A DNA stretch of 64,000 bases from Metridium senile. Taxonomy: Eukaryota; Cnidaria; Anthozoa; Actiniaria; Metridiidae. Shown piece after piece: positions 34,119 through 46,294 of this stretch. The notes beneath the pieces are model-generated. The model saw nothing but the letters and a program-made list of their open reading frames with translations, searched no databases and was not told the origin of the DNA. The position numbers and the translations under genes were made by a program. The stretch lies in contig OX459095.1 of assembly GCA_949775045.1 (NCBI GenBank), positions 30,763,564 to 30,827,563 on the forward strand, written 5' to 3'. Within the stretch, counting starts at the first letter, position 1; every line of letters begins with the position of its first letter.

Positions 34119-34506
34119 TTCCCAATATACTCTACGTGTATGGAAATCTCTAAAAGTGGCGGATCAATAAGTGGTGTCTACAGCATCACACCCAGTCCCT
34201 CTCATCCAATTCAAGTCTACTGTGACATGGTAACCAGTGGAGGAGGATGGACTGTTTTCCAGAAACGAATAGACGGCTCGGTTGATTTCTATCGCGATTG
34301 GGCTGATTTTAAACGGGGGTTTGGGAACAAGTTAGGAGAATACTGGCTGGGACTGGATAATATACACCGGATGACGTCACTAAGGAGATACCGATTGCGA
34401 GTTGATATGGAAGACTTCGAAGGAAACACGCGATACGCTGAATATGGATTGTTCAAGGTTGCTGATGAGAGTGATAACTACCGTCTTACCGTGGGACAGT
34501 ACTCAG
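34119..34506 (+). CDS. Fibrinogen-related domain (FReD), first exon
   Basis: Acceptor TCATACAG|TT (34118) and donor CTCAG|GTACTA (34507). It begins FPIYSTCMEISKSGGS and carries the hallmarks GVYSI, VYCDM, GGGWTVFQKR, DGSVDFYRDWADFKRGFG and GEYWLGLDNIHRM. FReDs bind acetylated or other glycans in secreted ficolin/ryncolin-type lectins. It joins the PAN exon in phase 0 at 5' and the next exon as Gly (G|GC) at 3'. Confidence 0.92.
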
Positions 34507-34643
34507 GTACTATATAAGATCAGATTCATTATTCATTTTGCGATTTTTAAGACATTTAGTTTGATCGAATTGAGCTCGAAGATTCATAGCTTTTCACTTT
34601 ACATTTGATAAATTGACGAGCCGTTGCTGTCACTTATTTTCAG

Positions 34644-34909
34644 GCACAGCAGGTGATTCTTTTTCATATAATTCCAATATGCAGTTTTCTACGAAAGACC
34701 GAGATAACGATGCGCATGCTTCTGTGCACTGTGCCAATACATTTCCAAGTGGATGGTGGCACAATAACTGTTTTTTCTGCAACCCCAATGGTTTGTACCT
34801 GAATGGTGCTGGAAGTGCTTTTGGTAAAGGAATAGTTTGGTATGAATGGAAAAAGCTATTCAACTACTCTATGGAAAGAATGGAGTTCAAAATAAGACCC
34901 ATGAAATAA
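34644..34909 (+). CDS. Fibrinogen-related domain (FReD), last exon and stop
   Basis: Acceptor TTTTCAG|GC (34643). It contains MQFSTKDRDNDAH with the Asp-x-Asp Ca2+-binding loop, CANTFPSGWWHNNCFFCNPN and the end MEFKIRPMK before TAA. An additional Cys replaces the usual Ser just before NPNGLYLNG. The FReD is full length (about 217 residues over the two exons). Confidence 0.92.
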
Positions 34910-34916
34910 TAATAAC

Positions 34917-34922
34917 AATAAA
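34917..34922 (+). promoter_or_regulatory. Poly(A) signal of the PAN-FReD gene
   Basis: AATAAA eight bases after the stop codon, followed by a T-rich stretch. A very short 3' UTR is implied unless a later site is used. Confidence 0.55.
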
Positions 34923-35244
34923 ATTATTATTATTATTATTTTTTTTTTTTTAATTTAAAAAGCCTCAGATCAATCAATGTTAAATATAAGACTACTTTAG
35001 CAAGAAGTAATTATACATTTTTTTTTTCGAAAGCTGTTTTATACAGAATTTAACTCTGATTTTAAGAATAGAACATAATGGAGTTTACGGACAATCTTGG
35101 CAAAAACTAGTGAGATACCTACAGTTTTCTCTATTTTGAACTTTAACTTTTCATTGTCGCTATAATTCTCCCCTCCCTCTCCATGCAATGTTGGTTTTCA
35201 TCTAACATGACTCCTTGATGACTGCCAGGCCATCATTGTGTCGT

Positions 35245-35270
35245 GGGGGGGGGGGGGGGGGGGGGGGGGG
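35245..35270 (+). repeat. Poly-G run (26 G)
   Basis: Uninterrupted G run between genes. Confidence 0.9.
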
Positions 35271-35337
35271 AGTGATTTTAACAACACATCTAAGCCCAAA
35301 AGGCACGCACATTACGTTAGACTAGTGACCCTATTTT

Positions 35338-35520
35338 GAAGTAATATTTCAAAAACGAGTGCGAGTGTTTCATCGGGTTTCCAAACACGAGAAATCATTT
35401 GAAAGCACGACGCCGCAGGCGGTGTGCTTTTACTGTTTTCGAGTGTTTGGAAATCCGATGAAACACGAAACACGAAGCACGAGTTCTTGGAATTACTTCT
35501 CATACTAATTGATAATTTCA
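35338..35520. mobile_element. Hairpin repeat family C, copy 1
   Basis: The left arm AAGTAATATTTCAAAAACGAG runs to the GTGTTTCATCGGGTTTCCAA segment; the right arm is its reverse complement ending CTTGGAATTACTT. A second copy of the same design is at 41368-41527. Confidence 0.78.
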
Positions 35521-36269
35521 TGAGATTGTCGTCATTGTAAAGAGCTGTATTGACTAAATCAAGGTCCGAAGAATTGCACTGGGGGTATTTTATTTGAAAC
35601 TCATATCTTTTTGTATAGGATGATCAGCTTCATTGTTGTGTATTCCCCCCAGGAAGGTAATTAAAATCGGTTTTCTAAAGAAATTGGTTTTCTTATGGGT
35701 TCTTATATTTTCAACAATTGTACTGTAAATTTAAAATTTCTGTCAAATTAAATATAGTGTCAACTCAGTAAATGTACAAGCAATTAAACGTTATTTGTCT
35801 CTCCTTTGTGTAATTGTGTACTCGTTCATGAATGTGTAGAGCATATGTGTGGCGAAAAACACAAATAAAATGTAAATGCAAACCAATATTGCCAGCGAGA
35901 GAAATATTTTTCTATCTAATGAATATGCAAATTAAGAACACATTCCATCACATGGGATGAAAATCAGTTCTCAAACGGTTGTGAAGCAACACATGGGTTT
36001 CACTGGATTTCCAAACGCATCCACCTGATCAAATCAGACAGTCTGGTTGGACAATTAGCTCATGAATTATTAATGAGTTTGAGACGCAGTTGTCTCACAT
36101 AGTTTTTGCCGAGATTGGAGCTTGTTTTCGAAATAATGAATTTTAAACACTGATTTAATACAATCTTAATAAGTCTCCGAAAGAAAAACGGCGGAAACCA
36201 AGCTCTATACCAAAAAAATCATAACTCGTAAACTAAGAAAATTATGGAAGAAAAAAATGTTTTTGTTGA

Positions 36270-36625
36270 ATTTGTGTTGTTGTTGCTGCAGAATTACATC
36301 TTGTTGTTTCTGTTTGTGTTGTTCTTGATGATATTTCTGTTTTTATCAGTTAATATAGTGATAATTATATGCTATTGTTATTATATAGTATGTTTGTTGT
36401 TGTTGTTGTTGTTGTTGTTATAAGTTGCTACAGCTGGTGACAGTGTTATGTTGCTGTTTTTGTTGAACTTGTGTTGTTGTTGCTGCAGAAGTACATCTTG
36501 TTGTTTCTGTTTGTGTTGTTCTTGATGTCGATGTTTCTGTATTTATGATATTGTATCATTGTCACAGTGGTTGTTGTTGTTGTTGTTGTTGTTGTTGCTA
36601 CTGCTGGTGTGCTGTTGCTGTTGTC
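36270..36625. repeat. TTG/GTT-rich imperfect duplication
   Basis: Two related blocks (36270-36425 and 36455-36600) share GTTGTTGTTGCTGCAGAA, then TACATCTTGTTGTTTCTG, each ending in a (GTT)n run. Confidence 0.75.
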
Positions 36626-36629
36626 AAAC

Positions 36630-37725
36630 ATCAGTTAACTCGCCATCAACATTAGACCAATAATTTGTGAAATTATTGTAACAATTACAATTAAGTGTCA
36701 AACTTAATTGAACAACTTGCGTAGTTTTTAAGAGATGAGTGCTTGATACCACTAACGATGGCTTGAATACTGGATGTTATAATAGTGATGATGCATAGAA
36801 CCAAAAACCCAATCATCTGAAATAGTATACACATATATCATCCATCATTGATTCAACTGAACAAGTAAGACTGTTGAATGTGATGCTGATATTTCTATGT
36901 AAAAGCACGAGATGCTTTTGGTCAACATGCATGTCATACACTAATGCCTAATTATATATCTGCGCTAAGATATAACGTTATTGAGGCTATCTAGTTATCT
37001 GTAAGTGGAATTACTACTACAATGATCATAAGGAATGGCGAATGGTAAATCCGAGACGCCGAGACGTACGTTTTAAAACCGAGACCGAGACTCGGTTGAT
37101 TATAAAAATCCGAGCTCGAGATCGAAATTTTCGTTTCTCAAAATCGAATAAAAACTCAAGAATCAGCTTCGGCTGCGACAGCGATTTTTTTAAAAAGGTG
37201 CTTTTAAACATTTGGATATGAATTCCGTTGAGTTTTGAAGACAATGATATAAATATCAATGCCATTTTTATAGCCAAGAGCTAGCTTAAGAACAGAGTTT
37301 CAATCGAGCCATTTTTTTTTTATCGATGACTTTTGCAATTGGAATGTAAGTAATTGGCCAAAATGAAATGCCAATAACACTTTGAATTTAAAGTTCACCA
37401 GTTTGACAGTTTAATGTGATTTTTCCAGTTTTGGGAAACCATGGGTTTCTTTAATTCGAAAATGTAAAAAAAAAATCTAGGTTTTTTACGGTTTCCAATT
37501 AATGAAACCCATGGTTGAGAATTTTCGAAAGGCTACGAGCTATTAATAAAAACATCAGTACAAGTGGAGTCCAAAGCTGCCTCCCAATAGTTAATACATT
37601 TTTACTTCATCGTTTCTTTTGTCAGCCTCTAATTTTGAATTATAAAATACCAAGATTACATCACTGATATTACAAATATAACAAGCATGAAAAAAAAAAT
37701 GTATCAATCATGGCTTTTATAATTT
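36630..37725. other. No gene seen
   Basis: AT-rich stretch. Short open frames have no recognised motif, and no repeat pair was found apart from a GAAACCCATGGT inverted word at 37436 and 37504. Confidence 0.35.
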
Positions 37726-37728
37726 TCC

Positions 37729-37830
37729 TCGGGATCATTTCCGCGGTGAATCGGGGGTCATTTCCGCGGCGGGGGTCATTTCCGTGGCGATTGGGGATCA
37801 TTTCCGCGGCGGGGGTCATTTCTGCGCCTA
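37729..37830 (+). repeat. GGGGGTCATTTCCGCGGC minisatellite
   Basis: Five imperfect copies of a unit built around GGGTCATTTCCGCGG, spaced 20-30 bp apart: GC-rich against an AT-rich background. Confidence 0.8.
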
Positions 37831-37834
37831 TACA

Positions 37835-38985
37835 ACGCCTCTTTATTTGCCAGCAGCTCTATAAAGGCAGTACCAAAAATATTCGTTAACCTGTCAGATG
37901 TGTTACCAGTGTTACCATCTAAATACCTTTTGCCGTTTCCTAGACGTTTGGCTTCTTTGCATAAGTGAAAGCAGGTGAATTTTGAAATATTGTGTCTGCC
38001 TCGTTTCTATGCTAAAAGTGCACGTGATCCTTTATAAACCCATGGAATGTGTCTGTGTCTGTATCGATGATTGGCTGTTTTAAACCCGTTAAATTAGCCG
38101 TTATTATTATTTTTTTGTCCCAGTCTTATTTCCATACTGGAATTCTGGAGGTAGAAAACAACATGCCTATATCCAAAATTATGGGATATATATCGATGGA
38201 TTCCATAGATTATATTGATCACTATGTCATAAAATATCATTGGAAAAATTATTATACTTTTACCAAAAAATGCACAATTCGTATAAAATTTTCTCGAACC
38301 TGCCAGAACCTTAAATGCAATAACCAAAACACCGTTCCTCTTTAACTTCGAAATCAACCGATCGGGCATCGTTAAAGTTACCCACCCCATTGAAATGATA
38401 TATTATGTTAACGGCACGACATTCATGCTGACATATTGCCCCCTCCCAAATAATAAGCAACAGCTCACTACGACTAAACATTCGATTTTATAACACTTTT
38501 TAATATAAATATATACGCAGGTGGTTATAGAAAATCGAGCGCGAGCTAGCTGATTGCAACTGGCTCTAGAACATCGGACAATTTGTTTGATAGTCACCTA
38601 CAGCGTTTTGCGCGCTTTTAAAAATAGGAAGTGAACAGTTTTTCTTAAAAAAACGACTCGTTATTTTAACTGTTTGAAACAGTCACCTTGTATTTACACT
38701 AAAACATTCATTTCTTCTCCTCAGGCTCGATGAACATCGTTGATAGTAATTAAGTATTTGTCTCAGATATTATTCGTCGATATTCATTTCAATCGCCTAC
38801 TGCGAATATTTGTTGAGATTAATTTGATATCTCGTTTAGCGGTATAATATCACCATTGATTATAATAAATCTGCAAATTTCAGAAAGAAAAGTGAATTAA
38901 AGGTGCGCGTGTTTCTTATTTTTAAAAAAGAAAATGTTGGCGATGGGGAATAATTCATCAGTTTGTATTTCTGAATTTAACTATA
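37835..38985. other. No gene seen
   Basis: Frames at 38049-38345 (+) and 38094-38390 (-) overlap each other and show no known motif. Confidence 0.35.
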
Positions 38986-38989
38986 AAAA

Positions 38990-39270
<281 letters not shown>

Positions 39271-39350
39271 AAGAGATTTAGAAAACGTATTTAGAATAAA
39301 AACTAACGCAAGAATATGACGCTTTGGAGTCATTTATTTATATATATATT

Positions 39351-39563
39351 TATTTGTTTGTTTGTTTGTTTGTTTGTTTGTTTGTTTGTTTGTTTGTTTG
39401 TTTGTTTGTTTGTTTGTTTGTTTGTTTGTTTGTTTGTTTGTTTGTTTGTTTGTTTGTTTGTTTGTTTGTTTGTTTGTTTGTTTGTTTGTTTGTTTGTTTG
39501 TTTGTTTGTTTGTTTGTTTGTTTGTTTGTTTGTTTGTTTGCTTGTTTGTTTGTTTGTTTGTTA
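39351..39563 (+). repeat. (TTTG)n microsatellite, about 53 units
   Basis: TTTG tetramers with one CTTG variant at 39541, 80 bp after the TTTA array. The LFVC repeat protein is an artefact. Confidence 0.98.
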
Positions 39564-40046
39564 AAAATTATAATTATTTATTATAATGCTAATTATCACA
39601 GCTTTCAAACTTTGCTCACAAATGAAACGTACGTTACCATGTGCTTCATCTTCAAACGGAGAGCGCTTTCTATTTTCCCGAGGGGCATCGTAAATCATGT
39701 GTAAAACAGACTGAACTATCCCACATATGGCTCAAGTATCCCGCTAACGGGTTGAAATATCCTACAATGGGGCTCATAGACTCCCTCAAAGGAGTATTGT
39801 TTTCGTATTATGGCCTTTTGTATCTGCAAAGTGAGCGTCAGTGGACGTAGATTTCGCTGACACGTCAGTTTTCGTTGAACCAGCCTAAAACATTGGCCTA
39901 AAAGTTAAAAAAAAAAAAAAAAATGCAAAAAAAACTTTAATTTGACCGCTTGGAAATAGCAGATAAAAGCTATAATAAGTAATTTGCTAAAATTCACTGA
40001 AAACAACATTTAATAAAACTAGCGTACTCCAATCAAAAGCGAACCG

Positions 40047-40185
40047 TCGAACTGAATTCCCGGTCGCGAGTATTTTCAGTAAGAAGTTGGGGAAACTCAT
40101 TAAAGTGCTGTTGATCGCAGTGACAAAGATAAAACACTATTTGAAGAAAGAAATAGAAACTCAGAATCTTAAGAACCTGAGACAT
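40047..40185 (-). pseudogene. Inverted 5' fragment of the PAN exon (copy 3)
   Basis: On the minus strand it starts MSQVLKILSFYFFLQIVFYL and follows the PAN exon through LTENTRDREFSST, where homology stops (40047) before the PAN module itself. The upstream flank is conserved to about 40440. Non-functional truncated copy. Confidence 0.8.
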
Positions 40186-40444
40186 GATTGAATACGTAAC
40201 TTTATGCTGCAGCTGCTTCGACTTAGACTGTTTTATTCAAATATAATAATCCCGAAGCTTTATTTAATGACTGTATTTCAATAGAAAATGATAACAAACA
40301 AGACAACGATTGAGAAACCCACTATCACGCTTTTTAGTTTACCTTACAGACAAATCTACTGATTATACAGATTATTATACATTGTACTTATTATCTAGAA
40401 TCTGATTGGCTAAGATTCTGCATTGAATTTCTAGAACGTATCAA

Positions 40445-41300
40445 AGATACCGTATGTAATCTTGAAAACAATGCCATTACCATATATGGTATTGTAGGTG
40501 AGAAGTAACAAAAGACTTTGATTAGCGCGCGAGATTTTTTTCTTATTTTAACAGGTTGAGATTGCAACAGAACAATATGCATATCCTTAAGGCTGGTGCC
40601 TAGTGTTGTTCATGCGCATTCTTACTGCGCATCTAGTTCGAGAGTGCAGTCGAAAATAAGTTCGCGAAAAATACCGTAAAAAAAAACAATAATCGAGCCA
40701 CAAAAAGGAATAACCCTTCCTCGTTTTATTATAGAAAGAAAAGAGAAAATGTCTGCCTCCATTTGATTAACTTTTTGAGATAGAAGCGATGTTTGTGCGT
40801 AAATTGCATATTTTCGTGGACCTTTGTTCGATTAAAAAAGAGATTTATTTATGCACTTTTCACATCCTCATAAACGGAAAATATTAAAAATGAATTAAGA
40901 TACAAATATGATTCAAAAATTGGTTGAATAACTCTTGTTTATTTAGACTTTTTAAGCCTACTAAAAGAGCTTTTTTAGTAGTTTTTACTTCGAAATTTTT
41001 CGAGGTTTTTTTTTACAAGCGGCAAAATGATGTTTTACACAATTATTTATTATAAAATACCTTGTTTTTACTTCCTTGTCATTTCAAATCGATCTTGTGA
41101 TGGTAAAACTGATTCTTGAGGCTTTTAATTCCATTTCAAAAGAACTGTCAGCTTGTTTTTTGTTTGTTTGAATTTGAAAATTTGCCGTGATGTCTTTTTA
41201 GGAAAATCTTACGATGAAAACTATATTTTACAAAGAAAATGTTGTATAATTTCTTTTTTGTTTTTTTAATATATAGTTACCACACTATTAAGTACTAGTT
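40445..41300. other. No gene seen
   Basis: AT-rich, no recognised coding sequence. A pair of TTTTTAGTAG-like palindromic words lies near 40970. Confidence 0.35.
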
Positions 41301-41367
41301 GAAGTGAATCTTTTGTCAATTTGAAGCTCAAAAGCTTGATTTTTCTCAGTGTTTTGCCTTGTGTTTG

Positions 41368-41527
41368 AAGTAATATTTCAAAAACGAGTACGAGTGTTTC
41401 ATTAGGGTTTCTAAACACGATAAAACATTTGAAAGCACGAGGCCGTAGGCCGAGTGCTTTTATTGTTTTTGAGTGTTTCGAAACCCTAATGAAACACGAA
41501 GCACGAGCTTTTTGGAATTACTTCTCA
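41368..41527. mobile_element. Hairpin repeat family C, copy 2
   Basis: Same design as 35338-35520: GAAGTAATATTTCAAAAACGAG through a central GCACGAGGCCGTAGGCCGAG to GGAATTACTTC. Confidence 0.78.
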
Positions 41528-41989
41528 GTCGAATAAATAATTCATTATGCAGGAATGTTGCTAGTTCTTTATAATATAATAGGTCACTCATTATGTTGCC
41601 TGCATGGGATTATGAGAGTTCTTTTGAATTCCTCTCGTGCGGAATTTATTGGATTTCGAAATACTGTAGGGTTAAAAAGGAGTGTTACGGGGTTCTTACT
41701 TGAAGTTGTTCAAAAAGACTTAGAAAATGTTCCTTTAAGTTCAGTTGAGCAATATTTTAAATTGTAACTTGTAACTACCTATATAAGAAGGGTTTTTTTT
41801 TTCATTTTCTTTAGAGAATAATCCAAATTGTCATTTAAATATAAGTTGTAATTTCAGTAGGGATCATTAAAGATGCGAATAAAGTTCATTGATGTGAATA
41901 CTTAACGGCAGTGTAATTTCTGATATAATATATACAGAGTATTTGATGGCGTGGGAAATAAGACTATACTCTGCCAAACAAATCACCAA

Positions 41990-42060
41990 TAGCTCAGCTG
42001 GTATGAAGAGGGAATTCAGCTCCAAAGGTTGCAGGTTCGAGACTCGGACACGCCAATAAA
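41990..42060 (+). repeat. tRNA-like relic (SINE head or tRNA pseudogene)
   Basis: ATAGCTCAGCTGGTATG is an excellent A box and GCAGGTTCGAGACTC a good B box. The acceptor stem does not pair, and an AAAAAGGGGAAAAAATAATG tail follows. Confidence 0.5.
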
Positions 42061-42359
42061 AAAAGGGGAAAAAATAATGTAAAAATAATAATAATGTAAA
42101 TTAGGTAGAAAGGTCAGGTAAGATAGATAAAAACATAAGGGAATAAAGGATAGTAAAATAGGTAGGTAACTAGGCAATACTAATTATTTTCAGATTTCCC
42201 ACCACTATGTAGATTTAGAAATATTTTCATCACTAGTGATGAAAATATTTCAAACACCGGTCAACCTATAATCTTGTTTCATCGGGGTTTCAAACCCATG
42301 CACGTGGTACAAATGGTGTGCTCACATTGGTTGATTAGCTCATGAATTATTAATGAGTT

Positions 42360-42960
42360 TGAGAAGCGAATTTGAAGGTTTATTGGCGTTTGCAAACGCG
42401 CCAGGTAGAAATCTTGTCACGCGGTGACGTGACACAAAGTCACGTGTGTCACGAATTTTCGCGCGTTTTTACCTAAAAATTAAAATCTTTCAAAAACGCG
42501 TGGATACCCCTAATTTGACTTCGCTAGAAATGTTATAGTGCTATCGAAGTTTTTTCCTAAGTTGATTTTTAAAAAATAAAAATGGTTTTGGTTTGACATT
42601 TATTCAATAATACGGTATGCATACAAAATGTTTTCGTGATTTTGGCAAAAAAGCTATCATAAAACATAGCTGCCTGCGTGATAAATAACATTTTTGACTT
42701 AAAGTCAAAAATATATATGTTGTATATGTCGTATTATTTCACGTTTATTTCTTGAGTAACTCTTAACAGTATGAAATAGTATTTCTTTAAAATTCGCAAA
42801 AATACACCTACGTCATCAGGTATTTAACAATAATTATCTCGCTTCAATGCGAGGTGACCCCCCAATATTTTTTCACTTTTAGATAGCCCATTGGGTGTTT
42901 GAAATAACTGGTATAGTTTCAATGAAATAAAAATGGGCTGCAATTACTAGGCACCAGCCT
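42360..42960 (+). repeat. Dispersed repeat family B, copy 2
   Basis: Contains GCAAACGCGCCAGG, GTGACACAAAGTCACGTGTG, CGTGGATACCCCTAATTTGA and GAGGTGACCCCCCAATATTT. The same blocks occur reversed at 53760-54420. Confidence 0.8.
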
Positions 42961-42984
42961 TAATACGACGAGACAATCTACAGA

Positions 42985-43480
42985 TTAATGAAAAATAATT
43001 GGCTAGGCATTTGTTTTTCATGAATCTGTGGCCGGATTGCGCCCGCAATGCATTGTTGACTAAAGGAGCCTAAATGGATATGACAGCTTTGTATACATCC
43101 GAAAAAAAGGTTGCTCGCTATGTGTCTTCATGAGAAATAAATAAATCATTAACTGGATAAACACTTCGACAGTTCTAAACGGTCTACAAACGCTGTAAGA
43201 GTAATCTACGTGTAATACCGGCTAGGATAAACCTTAAAAGAACGAAGCGAAAAGAAATATTTAGCTAATGTTTTGAAGTCTATTTATGTCGAGACGAGAA
43301 TAGGGACGGCTTGTCTTACTAGACGGGTACGAAAGTTTAAAAAGAGCGACTTTCAGGCTAAACATTATTTTGAGGAATACAGATACATAAAAAACATTTT
43401 ATATGCATGCCCTTGGCGGGAATTGAACCCCACGGTTTTAAGATTTTAAGGAGGTACACGAGATTCGACATTATAAATGG
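42985..43480 (-). repeat. Inverted duplicate of the 29750-30060 region
   Basis: CGGATTGCGCCCGCAATGCA, then TTGTTGAC and the CGAAAAAAAGGTTGCTCGC segment, mirror 29945-30050 on the other strand. With 40047-40440 and 43730-43900 it shows that the PAN region was copied in inverted orientation. Confidence 0.75.
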
Positions 43481-43729
43481 AGGGATTGCTTTTAAAATTG
43501 CGATGTGTACGTAAAAATGTTAGATGTATACGTAGTGTAAGAATTTATTTGAATCAAATTTTACGCTTAACTGATCATTTTTTGTTGCAAAAATAGTAGA
43601 ATTGCCTTCCGTGTATCAATGCTTTTATGGCTTAATTTTTTTCTTAAACAATATATAATATGTATAATACAACTATAATTGAATTCGGTTTTTGTGGTAT
43701 CCAGAAAAAAAAAGCTTTCGTCAAGTGTA

Positions 43730-43900
43730 ATGAGCATCGTCCTCCGGCCTCAGCTGCTTACACTTGCCTCTGCCTTCATATTATTCTGGATATATCCCAA
43801 AAACCTCATCCAATATAATTGTTGATAATAGTTAGTACATATGTGTATATACTAATTTCATTAATAATAAAATTAATGGTGACTGGTCCGGTCGGTTAGA
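43730..43900 (-). repeat. Inverted duplicate of 31225-31400
   Basis: GGCCTCAGCTGCTTACACTT, then GCCTCTGCC, and GATAATAGTTAGTACATATG mirror the segment between the two PAN units. Confidence 0.8.
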
Positions 43901-43904
43901 TGGT

Positions 43905-44855
43905 CATCAAACCAATAAAAGCTTTTGGATGCTTATTGTAGCTTTCCAGCTTGTGAATGCTCACATATATATTTTCAGAAACAAATTAAGAAAGAATAAT
44001 ACACACCGTATCAGCTGCTTGTTTTTGTTTGTTTTGTGTAATCATGCAAGAGCTTATTAACTTTATTGTTTGCACGTCCAATTTGTTATCTCGCAGCAAA
44101 TCAAGCCCCAACTGTTTTGTATGCTTAAGCGCCTTTCATAGCCTGCGTGACATCTAGACTTTTTTCTCGGTTTAATAGGTCCGTTTACGAAACAACGCCA
44201 CAAACCGTGTTCTGGACCCCCAGCTTATTAGCAAGAATATATGAAGCGATTTTTTTTGGCTCTCGCCTTATTCGCCGTCTTATTTGATTCTAACATTATC
44301 GCTGATAGCACAGGCAGCCCAAGCTGTGAATAAGGGTTTTCCGATTTACCGGTACAAAGGCAGATTTGGCATTAATATATGATAGTACCAGTGTTCATTT
44401 CTCATTATATTTCTGCAATATTGTTTATTTTTTATTCTTACTCAGAACTGATATAATATTTTGAACACATGCAACTCCTAGAAGTTCTTATAACGGTAAA
44501 CATGTATTTATGATAAAATTCACCAAGTCTTCTATAGCAGAACCCACAACTTCCGGAGACAAAAAGGATAAATCATTAGTCCCTAATTCTAAGATTAATA
44601 TACCGGGGGCGAGCGTACGTTTTGAACGCATTAAGATCGTTTTAATCCTTAAATCTAAGCTGTGCCCCGAATTCGAAGATTAAAATATTTGGCTGCACGG
44701 GAATCAAAATCTTTTGTTTAGTCGCTATTTAATCGTTTGATGAAAGAATGAACCATAAAAAGAAATTTGGGAGGTTTGGAAGCCATGACAAAGCGAAGCG
44801 AAAAACCTACCCAATAAAGACTAGCAGATACTAGTACTTATAAAAAAGGGTAACA
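43905..44855. other. No gene seen
   Basis: No motif or repeat partner recognised. Confidence 0.35.
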
Positions 44856-44856
44856 A

Positions 44857-45170
44857 GAGGCGTGATGGTCTAGTGGTCAGTGGATCGGATTCTGGGCCAA
44901 CTGGTCTGGGTTCGATTCCCGGCCCGGGCGATTGCGTTGTGTTTTAAGGCAAGACACTTAACTCACCATCTTTTAAGAGTTAAAACTCTCTATGTGCCTC
45001 GTCTTCTCGGATAAGGACGTAAAGCCGGAGGTCCCGTCTGCTTTCACTCTAATCCTATATAAGGTGGACGTTAAAGATCCTGTTGTGTTATGTTTGCAAA
45101 GAACATAACATACTAGCTGGCAAATATGCTTCAAGCTTGATAGGTCGCACTTCAACGATAAAGGTTATAA
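44857..45170 (+). mobile_element. tRNA-derived SINE with a Nin-like central domain
   Basis: The tRNA-like head has an A box (ATGGTCTAGTGGTCAG) and B box (GGGTTCGATTCCC). Next come a CAAGACACTTAACTC segment, CGGATAAGGACGTAAAGCC, then GGAGGTCCCGTCTGC and GGACGTTAAAGATCCTGTTG. The GTAAA.CCG.GGTCCCGT...TTAAAGA order resembles the conserved Nin-type domain of animal SINEs. The acceptor stem does not close, so it is not a working tRNA. Confidence 0.72.
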
Positions 45171-45486
45171 ATGTAAAGAAAGCGCCAAATTACGCTGAGG
45201 ATTGATCTGCTGAACCTCTCCTTCTTTCAGGGCTAAATAAGGATGGACATATAATTTTGCTTTGACTAACGAGTGCACTTTCTGAGGAAGAAAGGACACT
45301 TCACAAAAAACAAATTCAATTATAGTTTTATTATACATTTCTTAAGAAAAAAAAATTGAAGCCATAAAAGTACTGATACACGGAAGGTAATTTTATTATT
45401 TTTACCACAAAAACTCAGTTAAGCGTACAATTTGATTTAAATAATTATTACACTACATCTAACTTTTTTACACATCGCGATTTTTG

Positions 45487-45925
45487 TTGTCAAGGATTCT
45501 GCTTTAGCGGATCATGTTCCTGTGTTTGCAGTTCGCTTATACAAAGGAAAAGACGGCCCTCGTCCATGTGCACAGCCCATCACAATCACATACCGTAACA
45601 TGAAAGGGTTTAATGAATCGAGTTTTATTGACACACTAATCCTTGGGACACCGCGTTCATTTTCGATACGGTCGATGATATGCTCGACACTTTTGAGAGT
45701 TTGCTTAACATTGCGTTAGAGAGCCATTGTCCTTGGCGAGAGAAACGAGTAGCACGTGATAAACAAGCTCCTTGGATGACTAATCAAGTCTTACAACTCC
45801 TACAAAAGAGAGACTCGCTCCTAAAAAAAGCAAGATCCTCATCGTCAGCTCATGACTGGGAAATTTACAGAATTTCAAGGAACAAAGCTACAAATTCAAT
45901 AAAGTCTGCTAAATTCAAGTTTTAC
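45487..45925 (+). pseudogene. LINE ORF2 fragment (endonuclease end to RT linker)
   Basis: ALADHVPVFAVRLYKGK is the SDH-containing C-terminal end of an APE-type endonuclease. After a frameshift near 45650 the next frame reads MLDTFESLLNIALE and PWREKRVARDKQAPWMTNQV, the usual linker before the RT of CR1/RTE-like elements. It stops at the AAT microsatellite, and the RT itself is absent. Confidence 0.72.
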
Positions 45926-46065
<140 letters not shown>

Positions 46066-46294
46066 AATAATAATATAAAAATATATTAAACTATCTAAAA
46101 AATGTACAATTTCGATTATATATAAATATACAAATTACAATGCATTCAATTTATAAAAAGGATCATCTAAGAATGTTTAACTAAATATATACACTATTAC
46201 AAATCTAATTCTGATCAAACTAATACAAACAAATAATACAGATAATAATAATAATAATATAAAAAGATATAAAAATAAATAAAAGTCTAGCTTA

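Noticed and set aside
44857..44930. Functional tRNA gene
   Set aside because: Good A and B boxes, but the acceptor arms do not pair and a SINE body follows.
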